From Planctomycetes bacterium GWF2_41_51 (GTDB lineage Bacteria; Planctomycetota; Phycisphaerae; Sedimentisphaerales; UBA12454): 64,000 bases of DNA. The position numbers were made by a program, and so were the translations under genes. Positions 55,301-64,000 of this stretch are shown in pieces (positions within the stretch are counted from its first letter, which is position 1; each line of letters starts with the position of its first letter). Where the stretch lies: positions 1-64,000 of the forward strand of contig MHXZ01000066.1 of the NCBI GenBank assembly GCA_001825665.1, given 5' to 3'. The notes below the pieces were generated by a model. It was not told the DNA's origin. It saw only the letters and a program-made list of their open reading frames with translations, and did not search any database.

Positions 55301-58300
55301 CCAAAACGGAAACGGCGGCGGTGTTTACATAAGCAATAACAGCAATCCAATATTTACGGATTGTAAATTCACAGATTGCTTTGCTGGTCTGCGAGGCGGT
55401 GCAGTTTATAACAGCACAGAAAATGCCACAACATTTACCGACTGTACATTTACAGCCAACAGAGCAGGAACTTCAGCAGGAGCTATATATTGGGGCGAGC
55501 TTTGTAACCCAAATATTACAGGATGCAAATTCAGCAGCAATTCTGCTCAGCAAGATGCCGGAGCTATTATGTTCGCAGCCGATTGCGGTTTCGATATTTC
55601 AGGATGCACCTTTACAAGCAATACCGCCAACGGTATCGGCGGTGCTGTATATTTATCAGAAAACTGCGATGGCAGAATTATTAATTGCAATATGACAAAC
55701 AATATCGCCCAGGAAGACGGCGGCGCAATTTATGTCATAGATTCAGGCGATGTTGAAATTTCCGAATGCCAGATTACTTCCAATACGGCACTTCGCGGCG
55801 GCGGTATCTTCGCGATTTCAGCTCCCGATTTAAGAATTGATAATTGCGAAATTACCGGAAATAAGGCCTACGGTTCGACTACATACAGGACCGATCCGAA
55901 TGACCCGAATTCTGTCATCACGGAAGAATTAGTCGCACAAGGCGGCGGTATCTTCGCATTCGCAAGCATTGAAAAAATAGAGCATTGTACAATTACGAGC
56001 AATACAGCTATTACAAGCGGCGGCGGTATATATATTGCCGGCGAACACCCTGATGTAAACAGTCCTCAGATATTCAACTGTCTTATTGATAAGAACAAGG
56101 CAAGCGCTGATGGAGGCGGTGTATCCGTTAATTGGTTCGCAACTGCCAAAATCCAGAACTGCACAATTTCTAAAAATATCGTTACAAATATTGACGGAAA
56201 CGGCGGCGGTCTGTACTGCTCTTATGAAGGACAGGCATTCGTAAAAGATTCTATCATTTGGGGAAATACAGGTATTGAAGGTTCTCAGATCGCTGTCGGA
56301 AGCGGAGACACCGCTTATCCATTACGGGGCTATGTGCACCTGAGCCACAGTGATGTCAGCCTGAAAACCGAAGCAAGTTTCACTTCGATCTCTTCTGGCT
56401 CAGGAACAAGCGTAAACATCGCTGGTCCGGTTCTTGTTGACCAGGATACTATATTCAATGAAATCAACGCAACAGGTTCGGCTAAAGTTATCGTAAGCCT
56501 GACAGAACCTTCAAATAAATATAAGATTAAAGATTGGTCTTCACCGACATTGGTAAATCCGCTACGAGCTGAAATCTCTACCCGTCAAACACAGGTGCTT
56601 TCAACTCTTAACACAAGTGAATTTATATTAAGACACAAACTTGTAAACACTGCTTCATTCAGTGGTACAGTTACGCAGTCCGGTCTTACCAAGTTGCTAA
56701 CCAATCCTTTGGTTGAACATATAGAACCTGTAAGAATTGCTTATCCAATGCTGGCACAGGCAATTCCAATGGGCAATGCCTTTGTAACACGCAGTTTATA
56801 TAACGGTTCAGGAATTTCTATCGCTATCGTCGATACCGGAGTTGATTATACTCATCCAAGATTGGGCGGGCCGAGCTTCCCGAACAGTAAAATTATCGGC
56901 GGCTATGATACCTGCGACAACGATGCTAACCCGATGCCGGTTGAAGGAATTTTATATTCCGATGGTTATGGTGTCGGTGCACATGGAACAAATTGTTCCG
57001 GTATTGCCGCAGGACTTCTTGGTACAGTCGGCGATTATATCGGAGGTGTCGCTTACAATGCCAAACTTTATGCTCTTAAAGCTACAAGCAACTCTGACCC
57101 GGGACAAGGTTTCCCAGATGACGCGACACTCGCTGCATGGGATTGGTGCGTTACACATCAAAATGATAATACTGCGTATCCCATTCTTGTTATCAGCAAT
57201 AGCTGGGGAATCAAAAATTATCCGATAAACAGCGCAGCAGAGGCCGATGCTTTATTCCCATCGCATGCTCGAGCGGCTCAGACTGCCGTAAATGCAGGCA
57301 TAACAATTCTTGCCGCTTCCGGTAATGACGGCTTCGCAGGTCAGGGTATTTCATGGCCTTCAGCGATGTCTAATATTATCAGCGTTGGCGCGGTATACGA
57401 TACAACCGCAAAAGTTACTGATTATTCAAATACATCTGCTATACTGGATATTTTTGCTCCTGCAGACCCGGTCTATACAACCGATATTATGGGAGATGTT
57501 GGTTATGACGGCGACTACTATCCGTACTTCAATGGTACAAGTTCTGCTTGTCCGTTTGCAGCAGGAGTTGTTGCGGCTCTGCAGAGCGCGGCAATTGCAA
57601 ATACAGGCTCTGCGCTTTCACCACAGGATATTGAAAGCATTCTTAAGGACACAGGAACACCGGTAACTGATTCAAAAGTGTCTATCACAAAGCCAATGGT
57701 AAACCTGGCTGCTGCAATTGCCCTGCTTAGTGAATCGACACCGATTTATGTCGAACCAGGCTGCACTCTTGAAGGCTTTGTAAATACATTGGACGGATGG
57801 GTTACCGATGCCAACTACAACAACTATGATGAAGACCCGAATTTTGTTTTCGGATATTATTTAAGTCATGTAGACGCTGGGCAGGATTATAACAGTCCAT
57901 TGTTCGATAAAGGTTCAATGTTAGCGGCGGCTCTTGGCCTTGATATTCTGACAACAAGAACCGATGACGTTAATGATACGAATACTGTTGATCTCGGTTA
58001 CCATTATTCGATGGGAGTAAAGAGATTCCACTTGCACATCGACGTTAATACAGTTGATGCTAATGCAGGCGGAACGACAATTCCTGCTCCGGGCGATTAT
58101 AACGAATATATTGGCACAATCAGAAAGATTGAAGCTGTGCCGGGACCAAATTCACGCGTATCAAAATGGATTATTGACGGAGTTTCAATTCCAACTCACG
58201 ATCGCTTCTATTCTATAACCATGGATAGAGACCACAATGTTACAGTCCAATTCGAGTTCTATACTCCAAGGAATATTATAGTTCCCGACCAGTATGAAAC

Positions 58301-61300
58301 GATTCAGGAAGCAATAGATGCGGCTGAAGACGGCGATACTGTTTACATTTACAAAAAGTCGGACGGCAAGCCGCATTACATAACAGATATTGACGGCCTA
58401 GACTTTAAAGGAAAGGCTATAAGGATACGTTCTGAAAATCCGGACGATCCTAATATCGTGGCTGAAACTATTATAGATTGTAACAATCGAGGTCGAGCAT
58501 TTATTTTCCAAAATGGAGAAGATAGCAATACCATCATCGAAGGTCTTACAATAATTAATGGTTTGGCAAGCGGACCGATTGCAACAGGCACAACACCGGT
58601 TTACGATTCAGCAGATGCAAACATTGTATACTACAATGGCAACAGCGCATCGGGCGACGGTTTCGGCGGCGGTATTTATATCGACGCAAATGCAAGTCCG
58701 GTAATCCGTAAATGCGTATTCACCAATTGCCAGGCGACTGGCGGATGGGGTGCTGACGGCGGCAGAGGCTATAATCTGTGGACAGGAAGTCAGTTAGAAC
58801 GCGGCGGAAGAGGCGGCGATGGCGGCGACGGTTCAGGTAACGGTTTCGGAGGAGCAATTTTCTGCCATACCAACACCGCTCCCAAAATTTTAGATTGCAC
58901 TTTCGTAAATAATATTGCCAGAGGCGGCTTAGGCGGCGATGGCGGCGACGGTGGAAACGCTATAAGCGGAAAAACTGCCGGCGACGGCGGTGACGGCGGT
59001 AACGGTTATGGAAACGGCTACGGCGGCTCCGTTTACTTCAGCGAAGGTTCTTTCGCTAAAATCATCGGATGCAGCTTCAGTGGAAGTTCAGCCAATATAG
59101 GTGCCGGCGGATTAGGCGGAGTTAAGGGTATGGGACAAGTTCCATCCCAAGGCCCATATCCGTATGACGGCATAACTGGAAATTCAAGCGGTACAGGTTT
59201 TGGCGGTGTTATCTATTATGAAGAGGCTACTATCGCTGATATTAATGACTGCGAGTTCATTGATAATACCGCAGTTGCGACCACAGGCAATACACTTGGA
59301 ACCGGCGGCGGCGCAATTTACTTCGAACCTAATTGCGTGAACATAAATATCATTAATTCGAATATGGCCGGAAACAGGACAACAGCAGGCAATGGCGGTG
59401 CCATTCTTCTTAATGCTAAGAATAAACTTACACTTGATAACTGCTATATCGGAGGCAACTATGCCAATGTTAACGGCGGTGGTATATATTCAGGTTCAAG
59501 AGTAGATGCGAATGAAAATATTCTTACGTTTAATAACTGTGCATTTACAGGCAACAGAGCAAACGAATCCGGCGGCGGTATTTTCGCCAAGAACACCGAT
59601 GCCTCTTTTGTTGATTGTTACATTAACAGAAACACCGCTCATTTTGGCGGCGGCATCAATTTTGTCGCTGATTCAAAACTTGTAGTTATCGGCGGCACAT
59701 TTATAGAAAACAAGGCCATAGGTAATGAGGCTGATGGCGGCGGCGCTTTGATGCTGCATGTACCGGCTGAATTCATTAACTGCCAATTTATCAGCAATAC
59801 TTCTGAATATGGCGGCGGCGGTCTTATGATGAAAGGACCGGAAACAGCAGGTTCGAGGATACACAACTGTCTGTTTGCCAAGAATATCGCTAACGTAAGA
59901 GGCGGTGCTGTGCTTCTGGTTTCTTATGCAAGTCCTGAAATTACAAGTTGTACTTTCAGCCAAAATCAAACCGAAGTCGGCGGCTTGGGCGGCGGTATAT
60001 TCTGCACTTACAGCAGTTCTCCAATGATAAGAGATTGTATTTTCGACCAGACAAAACGAATTGCCATCTACGAAAACAGTGTCGACAGCGATCCAACTAT
60101 TAATTACTGCTTCTTTAATGGTAATTTTGATGGCGATTTCTATGATTTTGATACAAGATTATATAATACTTGCAAAGCTGCAGATAAAAATGCCGAAATC
60201 GCAGCACTTAACGCTGTACCCGGCAATGGTCATAATCTGAAAAGTGATATTGATATAACCGATGTACTTGGGAAATCCATATTCAGAACCGGCGCTTTAG
60301 GCGATTACTATCTGAAACAACACGCAGCAGATTCAGCCGATCAAGATATCCCAGCGATAGATGCAGGCAGTGATTTGGCGAAAAAAGTACCGGTACCTTA
60401 TGATACGAATATGGGTGATTACACGACCAGAATCGATAGCGTTCTGCCGGATCTCCCTGATCGTTTGACTAATCCCGATCATTGTACTTATGACCAAGGG
60501 AAATTGGACATCGGTTTCCATTATAAAGATCCGGATTATGTAGCCAAATTCCACCTTATAACCAGTGTAATAGGCGGACACGGTAATATTGAACCGGATT
60601 CAAATGATTTCTATGCCGGCACAACTGTTCAGCTTACGGCCACTCCAGATACGGGCTGGCGCGTAAAACAATGGTCTGGTACAGACGATGACAGCACAAC
60701 CAATACAACAAATTATGTTGTAATGATGTCTGATAAAAATGTTACTGTAAAATATGAACAGCCAAAGGACATCTTCGTGCCGGCAGAATACACAACTTTG
60801 CAGGAAGCTATCAATGATGCAAAAAGCGGGGATAAAATCATCGTTGCAAGCGGAACATATCAATTCGCTGATACGAATTTCGACTATGGTTTTGTTACCA
60901 TTTGGGGTAAGAATATCACCATCACAAGCACTAACCCCGATGACCCGTGCGTCGTAGCGGCAACAGTATTTGTGTCAAGTCCGTTCTATATTGCAAATGT
61001 TGATGAAACTATGATTTTGGATGGTATCACACTCAGAGATGTTCGCTTCGGCGGTTCTAACGGCAGGTGTCCGCCAAGCCCCATAAGCCCGGATGGTGTT
61101 AATGGTGTAAGTCATTTGGGCGGCGCAATGATGATATACAATGCTTCGCCGACCATCAGAAATGTTAGATTTGTAAATTGTTCAACTTTTGGCGGTAACG
61201 GTACCAACAACTGCAGCACCGGCGGTGACGGCGGTTGGGGCGGTTTCGCACAGGGTGGCGCAGTTGGCATATCATCGGGCAATCCAACATTTAAAAATTG

Positions 61301-63887
61301 TCAGTTCATAAACTGCTACGCAGAAGGTGGAAACGGCGGTGATGGCGATACATCACAGCAAACTCCGGGACACGGCGGTTCGTGGGGCGATCCGAACGGC
61401 AGCGTTTGGCATACATGGGATAATGGCGATGGAAGGGGCCCTAACGGTGGTTATGCCCCATATTGGTTCTATAGTGGTTATGGCGGCGCTGTTTACTGTT
61501 CCACTGGCACAAAGCCGGTATTTGAAAAATGCCTCTTCTCAGGAAACAGGACTATTGGTGGTGTCTGCGGAATAGGCTATCCTTATATGGAATGGCCGCG
61601 GCATAAATACGTCATTGATTCATTCGGCGGCGCTGTTTATATGGCAACCGGAAGTGAAGCTAAATTCACGGATTGCAACTTTGTCGATAATTTTGCCGAT
61701 ACACGCAATCAAATTGGCGACGCTAACATGGCTTATGGCACCGATCAAGACGGCTGGACTTTGTCAGACCCTGTAGTTAGTTATGGCGGTGCGATATGTG
61801 CCGAAGGAACTGCAATTCCTGTCGTTAAGAATTGTAAATTTACAAACAACGTTGCATGTGCCGGCGGCGCTATGTATTGGGAAGATTCAATTGCACATAT
61901 AAGCAACTCTACATTTATCGGCGGCAGCGCTATGCTTGGCGGTGCTATGCTTCTTGTAGACAGCAATTCAGCTATAGCAGAATGCGAGTTTATTGGAAAT
62001 AGAGCCGTTAGTCCCGCAGGTCAGGGAGGCGCTATTTACAGTGCTTCAAGTCAGTCGATGTTCTATGACTGCCTCATTATGAACAACGGAGCATCTGTAT
62101 CAGGCGGCGGAGCATATTTCAGCGGTGAATTTGAACCAAATATGCACAACTGTTTGATTACCGGCAATACCGCAAATCGTGATGGCGGCGGTATATCTGC
62201 TAACTGGGATGCTCAGTTAACATTATCTAACTGTACGCTGGCTAACAACGAAGTTACTGGCGGCGGATTTGCAGCCGGCTTTGGCGGCGGATTGAGCTGT
62301 GCTTATGAAGCTAATACTAAAGTTATAAACAGCATACTTTGGAACAACAACGCTGAATACGGCCGTGAGATAGCTATTGGGAATAATTTCGACGCAGCCG
62401 ACAAACGAGCAGCGGAAGTTACCGTTCTCTACAGTGACGTACAAGGCGGCGGTGCAGGTGTGTTCTTTGACCAGACAAGCGAATGCAAACTTTATGGTTT
62501 TGATTTGCCCACAACAAACCTGGACGGAACAAGTATGACCAGCCCGTCATTCGTATCGAAACTGGCTTGGGGCGAGTATTTCCTGGGCGCTACGGATATT
62601 AATGAACTTCCAGATCAGCCGGTTCCGCAAAATCTTTGTATCGATTTTGGTGATGGCACAGCATTGGCAAACCAGATGTTTAAACATACTACCAGAACCG
62701 ACCTCAAATTAGATGTTGCAGATTCAAATGTTGATTTGGGTTACCATTATACCAGGGAAGCAGGTATTCTCGGAGACTTTGATTTTGACGGCGATGTTGA
62801 CTTACCTGATTTCCTGGCGTTTCTGGACTATTGGATGCATGGCAATTGCACCTTCCCATATTACTGCGGCGGACGTGATTTCACTGAAGACGGTGAAGTC
62901 GATTTCGAAGATTACGCGTTGTTTGCCATGAATTATATGGATACTGAAAAATTGGCGCCTACACCTAACCCGATGATGTGGGACATTGCTCCTCGCTCGT
63001 CAAGTCTGACATCGATAATGATGAAAGCAGTTGACGCAAAGGAAAATTCCGGTTCACCGGTTGAATATTACTTCGAATGCGTATCTGGCGGCGGAAATTC
63101 TCGCGGCTGGGATTCGAATTCGACGTATACCGATACTGGCTTGACGACCAATTTGCAATATGGTTATCGTGTCAAGGCACGCGATGGAAACGGAAATGAA
63201 ACCGGCTGGAGTAAAATCGGTTATGCCATTGCTGGAGCAGATACTACCCCACCGACACCAAACCCGATGACATGGTTAGTCGACCCGCATGCGACCTCGT
63301 CGAACAGTAGCGAGATGGCCTGCACTGTTGCAACCGATATCGCGGGTGTTGAATATTACTTCGAAGAAAGAAGCGGTAATCAGGGCGGCACCAGCAGCGG
63401 TTGGATAGAAACAAACGTTTACGTTGATACCGGCCTTCAACCTGAAACGACTTATACTTACAGGGTTAAGGCACGCGATAAATCGGACAACCATAACGAT
63501 ACCGACTGGTCTTCGGAAATTTCAGTTACCACTCCTGCCGAAGGCGAGGAACCGAACGATCCGAATGACCCGAACTCAGGTGATATTCTTCCGCCTGAGC
63601 CAAATCCGAGCCAGTGGTCCGTTACTCCAAGAGTTACAACCGATGGATTGTTCTTCTATCATACTATGACGGCTGTTGAAGCAACCGATTTAAGTCCGCC
63701 TGTTCAATACGAATTCGCATGCGTCGATGGCGGCGGTACAAGCAGCGGCTGGATTTACACAAACACTTATACTGCCGGCGGTTTCTGGGCTACAACCAAC
63801 TCTGCCTATAGAGTCCGCACCAAAGACGCCGCAGGTAATATCGGTCAATGGTCTGTCCGATGGCACACATACTATGGGCAACAGTAA
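49398..63887 (+). CDS. giant secreted multi-beta-helix protein with inserted VWA and subtilisin domains and a dockerin
   Basis: About 4,829 residues from ATG 49398 (AGGATGG upstream). The frame is open to 49344, but the later ATG gives a clean signal peptide (IILSLALTLLLTTIGSA). Five right-handed parallel beta-helix modules of pectate-lyase/Pmp-like repeats start near 49460, 51215, 54850, 58265 and 60770. Each of the five ends with a VD(L/M/I)GYHY-type motif. InlB-like repeats link them (50455-51200, 54560-54850, 58020-58260, 60540-60770). A VWA domain (53650-54270; MIDAS IDTTGSMGG) is inserted in module 2. A subtilisin with I9-like propeptide (56480-57730; AIVDTGVDYTHP, GAHGTNCSGIAAG, NGTSSACPFAAG) is inserted in module 3. 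The C-terminus has two EF-hand-like dockerin repeats (62768-62945) and three fibronectin-III-like repeats (62950-63884). Probably a surface or extracellular adhesin or polysaccharide-binding protein with self-processing potential. Confidence 0.9.
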   Translation: MNNKIILSLALTLLLTTIGSAATWNVPENGNIQTVIDNASSGDTILLADGTYTGAGKKDLDFGGGKNLQIESASGNPRNCIIDLQGSGRAFYLRNGQEASTIRGITIKNGDISDEASDGTSLKGGPYGGAIECLGTSPTIENCIFEDCEAEYGGAIDIFYGSPIIKNCIFTGNKSAYEGSAIEIAGESETKIQNCLFYNNTAASGYGTVDCYEGASPEITNCTIADNSGAENYGGVYSSGSNVIITNTILWNNGVSLGGMLIEASYSCVENGYSGAGNISTDPLFRTGPYGPYGNYYLSQISAGQLVTSDCINSGGSDEIGLSTLTTNTYNNLLDESTVDIGYHYPASATTGQFDLTTVVEGGGIVTNYPTGQTHKQYGEVRLSAIAYEGFRFMEWVIGSTTIPGPNNIYVVTMDANTTVTARFSTVQTYKLITLVKGGNGNITGVTPNYYPDPSDPFAYYIPMNTNAIITAAPNIGYEIKQWLSGPTETFNINDPATYDVNAPTGNTFTKTIDANTTVAVEFKYQQYMLTTSVVNGNGTVTPKRGYYPAGATVNLVATPADGYRVKDWTVDGILMNKWNTPTHSVVMTANKNVQVEFELSTNRVIHVPGTYPYVTIQDAINNSQNGDTIKIAPGTYPGTGFSVNKSITIVGEPQNPETVVIDGNNFDNRIFNLGNAGVVTLNGLTIANAKYYGRTPLQTESPWDPNTNFRNDGANGNRRQGAGIFVDGNHKIINCIIRNCIVTGGDARDGFDGNPFDISKHDLPIHKGGFGGRGGNAEGAGIYIFSGNPTIKNTIVDGCRALGGNGGDGGNGLDASTNDPFDPNFPGGPGGNGGNGGDALGAGIYCRQGSNPTFISCTVENCEVFSGYGGDGGLGGVGARSDQNAFDPCNPAIFIQTGYGQGGHAGMPGLAYGGGIYIDDLCTAKFESCKIIENSALGNVGGSGGNSSGDLIHSFYQGQGGVGALVDIDTLDRIIQSSIWDANNVSNGAIDPNNLILPNQVHIDGSFPMGMTLMQIYLQIIPISPEVYTAKGGGIYIGGFDAYLANVSAGRTTADFNNCEIIDNQTKGSTSGLGGYNIGNLFSHHNSNFEYPSRHYRIPSYGNGVYLADNSTATFLNSNVEGNYYTIEETQDIFPLAHDEFIVNNQPVAGHPGTDLSIYNLIYGDEYVNYGGGLSSDSFNWNTQVTIKDSNIADNNSAFGGGIFADTMELHVLNSEISNNRSFSGGGIAVNDSFGDVINSIVKGNSAGTVVMDINQQSDYALSGTGGGIYALSSLLNIQDSYVTENSAVLTGGGICIDGDWWMQPTLKPVIKNCLVTKNSAMQEGGGIAAIYFAKPTIQNCSIVQNQTIDINSTGSGIFATYSADVKVSDSILWDNGLGASGVLGSQIALSDGASDMPSSLKISYSDIQTSTTAVDLAMDVVILIDTTGSMGGVLDSVKEAAGDVVDKISQKTSDYRIAVVNFRDNPDDVHGQSGLDYLYYDDLVFTRSKSAVQNAINGITIGFGIDPPESVYSALMHCIDGNSLGNWRTEPDVKKLIILMGDAPGHDPCEPWGDNYSLDNVVDAANGKNINIYSILTGFGVGNQQATQCYSNLAQGTNGVLIESSDDSQAAAAVIRAIELAMLPSTFVHLDDPRCSIIGVSQDINGTWSVEGSSNISSDPLFVSGYYLSNFATENLFHSPCIDAGSTLASNLGMDTYTTRLDGLFDSGLVDMGYHYKQGVSQYNVNVTIVPDSNVPGIHGYVTAEPNLLASYNPATLTYTYQVYEGTSLELTAVADANYYIRGWYDQSNNLISQSEKLVVDANSDRTIYVRFKPVRTISVSGGGTALQTAVENAENGDMLIVSAGTYSGDIEIGGKAIKLYGTKPDNQGVVGKTVIDCSAGLRGFIFSGGETNSTVLNGFTIINGGGDVNDIVQGGAILINSNSSPTIVNVDIIDCTVRNANGGAIYINTNSHPQFRKVNITNSVSQNGNGGGVYISNNSNPIFTDCKFTDCFAGLRGGAVYNSTENATTFTDCTFTANRAGTSAGAIYWGELCNPNITGCKFSSNSAQQDAGAIMFAADCGFDISGCTFTSNTANGIGGAVYLSENCDGRIINCNMTNNIAQEDGGAIYVIDSGDVEISECQITSNTALRGGGIFAISAPDLRIDNCEITGNKAYGSTTYRTDPNDPNSVITEELVAQGGGIFAFASIEKIEHCTITSNTAITSGGGIYIAGEHPDVNSPQIFNCLIDKNKASADGGGVSVNWFATAKIQNCTISKNIVTNIDGNGGGLYCSYEGQAFVKDSIIWGNTGIEGSQIAVGSGDTAYPLRGYVHLSHSDVSLKTEASFTSISSGSGTSVNIAGPVLVDQDTIFNEINATGSAKVIVSLTEPSNKYKIKDWSSPTLVNPLRAEISTRQTQVLSTLNTSEFILRHKLVNTASFSGTVTQSGLTKLLTNPLVEHIEPVRIAYPMLAQAIPMGNAFVTRSLYNGSGISIAIVDTGVDYTHPRLGGPSFPNSKIIGGYDTCDNDANPMPVEGILYSDGYGVGAHGTNCSGIAAGLLGTVGDYIGGVAYNAKLYALKATSNSDPGQGFPDDATLAAWDWCVTHQNDNTAYPILVISNSWGIKNYPINSAAEADALFPSHARAAQTAVNAGITILAASGNDGFAGQGISWPSAMSNIISVGAVYDTTAKVTDYSNTSAILDIFAPADPVYTTDIMGDVGYDGDYYPYFNGTSSACPFAAGVVAALQSAAIANTGSALSPQDIESILKDTGTPVTDSKVSITKPMVNLAAAIALLSESTPIYVEPGCTLEGFVNTLDGWVTDANYNNYDEDPNFVFGYYLSHVDAGQDYNSPLFDKGSMLAAALGLDILTTRTDDVNDTNTVDLGYHYSMGVKRFHLHIDVNTVDANAGGTTIPAPGDYNEYIGTIRKIEAVPGPNSRVSKWIIDGVSIPTHDRFYSITMDRDHNVTVQFEFYTPRNIIVPDQYETIQEAIDAAEDGDTVYIYKKSDGKPHYITDIDGLDFKGKAIRIRSENPDDPNIVAETIIDCNNRGRAFIFQNGEDSNTIIEGLTIINGLASGPIATGTTPVYDSADANIVYYNGNSASGDGFGGGIYIDANASPVIRKCVFTNCQATGGWGADGGRGYNLWTGSQLERGGRGGDGGDGSGNGFGGAIFCHTNTAPKILDCTFVNNIARGGLGGDGGDGGNAISGKTAGDGGDGGNGYGNGYGGSVYFSEGSFAKIIGCSFSGSSANIGAGGLGGVKGMGQVPSQGPYPYDGITGNSSGTGFGGVIYYEEATIADINDCEFIDNTAVATTGNTLGTGGGAIYFEPNCVNINIINSNMAGNRTTAGNGGAILLNAKNKLTLDNCYIGGNYANVNGGGIYSGSRVDANENILTFNNCAFTGNRANESGGGIFAKNTDASFVDCYINRNTAHFGGGINFVADSKLVVIGGTFIENKAIGNEADGGGALMLHVPAEFINCQFISNTSEYGGGGLMMKGPETAGSRIHNCLFAKNIANVRGGAVLLVSYASPEITSCTFSQNQTEVGGLGGGIFCTYSSSPMIRDCIFDQTKRIAIYENSVDSDPTINYCFFNGNFDGDFYDFDTRLYNTCKAADKNAEIAALNAVPGNGHNLKSDIDITDVLGKSIFRTGALGDYYLKQHAADSADQDIPAIDAGSDLAKKVPVPYDTNMGDYTTRIDSVLPDLPDRLTNPDHCTYDQGKLDIGFHYKDPDYVAKFHLITSVIGGHGNIEPDSNDFYAGTTVQLTATPDTGWRVKQWSGTDDDSTTNTTNYVVMMSDKNVTVKYEQPKDIFVPAEYTTLQEAINDAKSGDKIIVASGTYQFADTNFDYGFVTIWGKNITITSTNPDDPCVVAATVFVSSPFYIANVDETMILDGITLRDVRFGGSNGRCPPSPISPDGVNGVSHLGGAMMIYNASPTIRNVRFVNCSTFGGNGTNNCSTGGDGGWGGFAQGGAVGISSGNPTFKNCQFINCYAEGGNGGDGDTSQQTPGHGGSWGDPNGSVWHTWDNGDGRGPNGGYAPYWFYSGYGGAVYCSTGTKPVFEKCLFSGNRTIGGVCGIGYPYMEWPRHKYVIDSFGGAVYMATGSEAKFTDCNFVDNFADTRNQIGDANMAYGTDQDGWTLSDPVVSYGGAICAEGTAIPVVKNCKFTNNVACAGGAMYWEDSIAHISNSTFIGGSAMLGGAMLLVDSNSAIAECEFIGNRAVSPAGQGGAIYSASSQSMFYDCLIMNNGASVSGGGAYFSGEFEPNMHNCLITGNTANRDGGGISANWDAQLTLSNCTLANNEVTGGGFAAGFGGGLSCAYEANTKVINSILWNNNAEYGREIAIGNNFDAADKRAAEVTVLYSDVQGGGAGVFFDQTSECKLYGFDLPTTNLDGTSMTSPSFVSKLAWGEYFLGATDINELPDQPVPQNLCIDFGDGTALANQMFKHTTRTDLKLDVADSNVDLGYHYTREAGILGDFDFDGDVDLPDFLAFLDYWMHGNCTFPYYCGGRDFTEDGEVDFEDYALFAMNYMDTEKLAPTPNPMMWDIAPRSSSLTSIMMKAVDAKENSGSPVEYYFECVSGGGNSRGWDSNSTYTDTGLTTNLQYGYRVKARDGNGNETGWSKIGYAIAGADTTPPTPNPMTWLVDPHATSSNSSEMACTVATDIAGVEYYFEERSGNQGGTSSGWIETNVYVDTGLQPETTYTYRVKARDKSDNHNDTDWSSEISVTTPAEGEEPNDPNDPNSGDILPPEPNPSQWSVTPRVTTDGLFFYHTMTAVEATDLSPPVQYEFACVDGGGTSSGWIYTNTYTAGGFWATTNSAYRVRTKDAAGNIGQWSVRWHTYYGQQ

Positions 63888-63912
63888 ATAGGTTGTAAAA
63901 AAATGATTTCAC

Positions 63913-63946
63913 AGCCCCTGTCGTAAAAAAACAGGGGCTTTTTTTT
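63913..63946 (+). terminator. rho-independent terminator of the giant gene
   Basis: AGCCCCTGT / ACAGGGGCT hairpin followed by eight Ts, 25 bases after the stop codon. Confidence 0.92.
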
Positions 63947-64000
63947 GGCACAAGAATTTTCGTTTGACGCATTGAAGCCCTTCCAAAAAAATAAAAAGCT

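Noticed and set aside
49460-62400. Recurrent GGCGGCGGTAT-like DNA phrases as a CRISPR or satellite repeat
   Set aside because: They are the codons of Gly-Gly-Gly-Ile coils of the beta-helix and vary in spacing and sequence. The reading frame is open throughout.
63540-63887. PEP-CTERM or type IX sorting signal at the end of the giant protein
   Set aside because: The C-terminus is a fibronectin-like repeat without a hydrophobic anchor or basic tail. Only the internal dockerin is visible.

Overview
The window reads as a piece of a Planctomycetota chromosome, most likely of the Phycisphaerae/Sedimentisphaerales type. This is inferred from gene content, not from a marker-gene search. The clues are a DapL diaminopimelate route, a FolK-deoxynucleoside kinase fusion, a sigma-factor-like domain fused to a membrane anchor and carboxypeptidase-regulatory-like repeats, and a secreted protein of about 4,830 residues that carries beta-helices and a dockerin.

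Left part (1-25.7 kb): an integrated mobile element whose right end lies at a 3' half of tRNA-Lys(CTT) at 25,646-25,686. Its left end is outside the window. From the left it holds (a) a plasmid or ICE-like block, mostly on the minus strand. This block contains a HerA-like ATPase, small unknown genes separated by hairpins, a decayed DUF932-type gene, an extraordinary ~180 bp nested palindrome, five iteron-like repeats and a replication-relaxation family protein. (b) A defence island follows (8.5-21.3 kb) with an XRE-ImmA/IrrE regulator plus MazF toxin, a complete QatABCD anti-phage operon, and a three-gene restriction-modification-like operon. That operon encodes an MmeI-like methyltransferase with a degenerate nuclease domain, an SF2 helicase and a GIY-YIG nuclease. 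(c) A tail contains a perfect 300 bp tandem duplication, an IS110-family transposase, an HU protein, a pRiA4b ORF-3-like protein and two truncated tyrosine-recombinase remnants. Several genes of the plasmid-like part are broken, so the element looks partly degenerate.

Middle part (25.7-49 kb): ordinary, less AT-rich chromosome. It holds a secreted metallophosphatase, a possible structured RNA, a dicarboxylate/amino-acid symporter, a YihY-type membrane protein and an AsmA-like protein. The conserved rpsB-tsf-pyrH-frr cluster is followed by the sigma-like membrane fusion, bioF and a rhomboid protease. Next come an AT-rich pair of unknown membrane proteins and a repeat-rich 950 bp gap. An ECF sigma/anti-sigma/periplasmic coiled-coil operon and the biosynthetic run dapL - folK/dNK - panC - panD - lgt complete the segment.

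Right part (49.4-63.9 kb): one giant secreted protein of five right-handed beta-helix modules joined by InlB-like repeats. A von Willebrand A domain and a complete subtilisin (propeptide plus catalytic domain) are inserted at the equivalent junction of modules 2 and 3. It ends in a dockerin and three fibronectin-III-like repeats, followed by a strong terminator.
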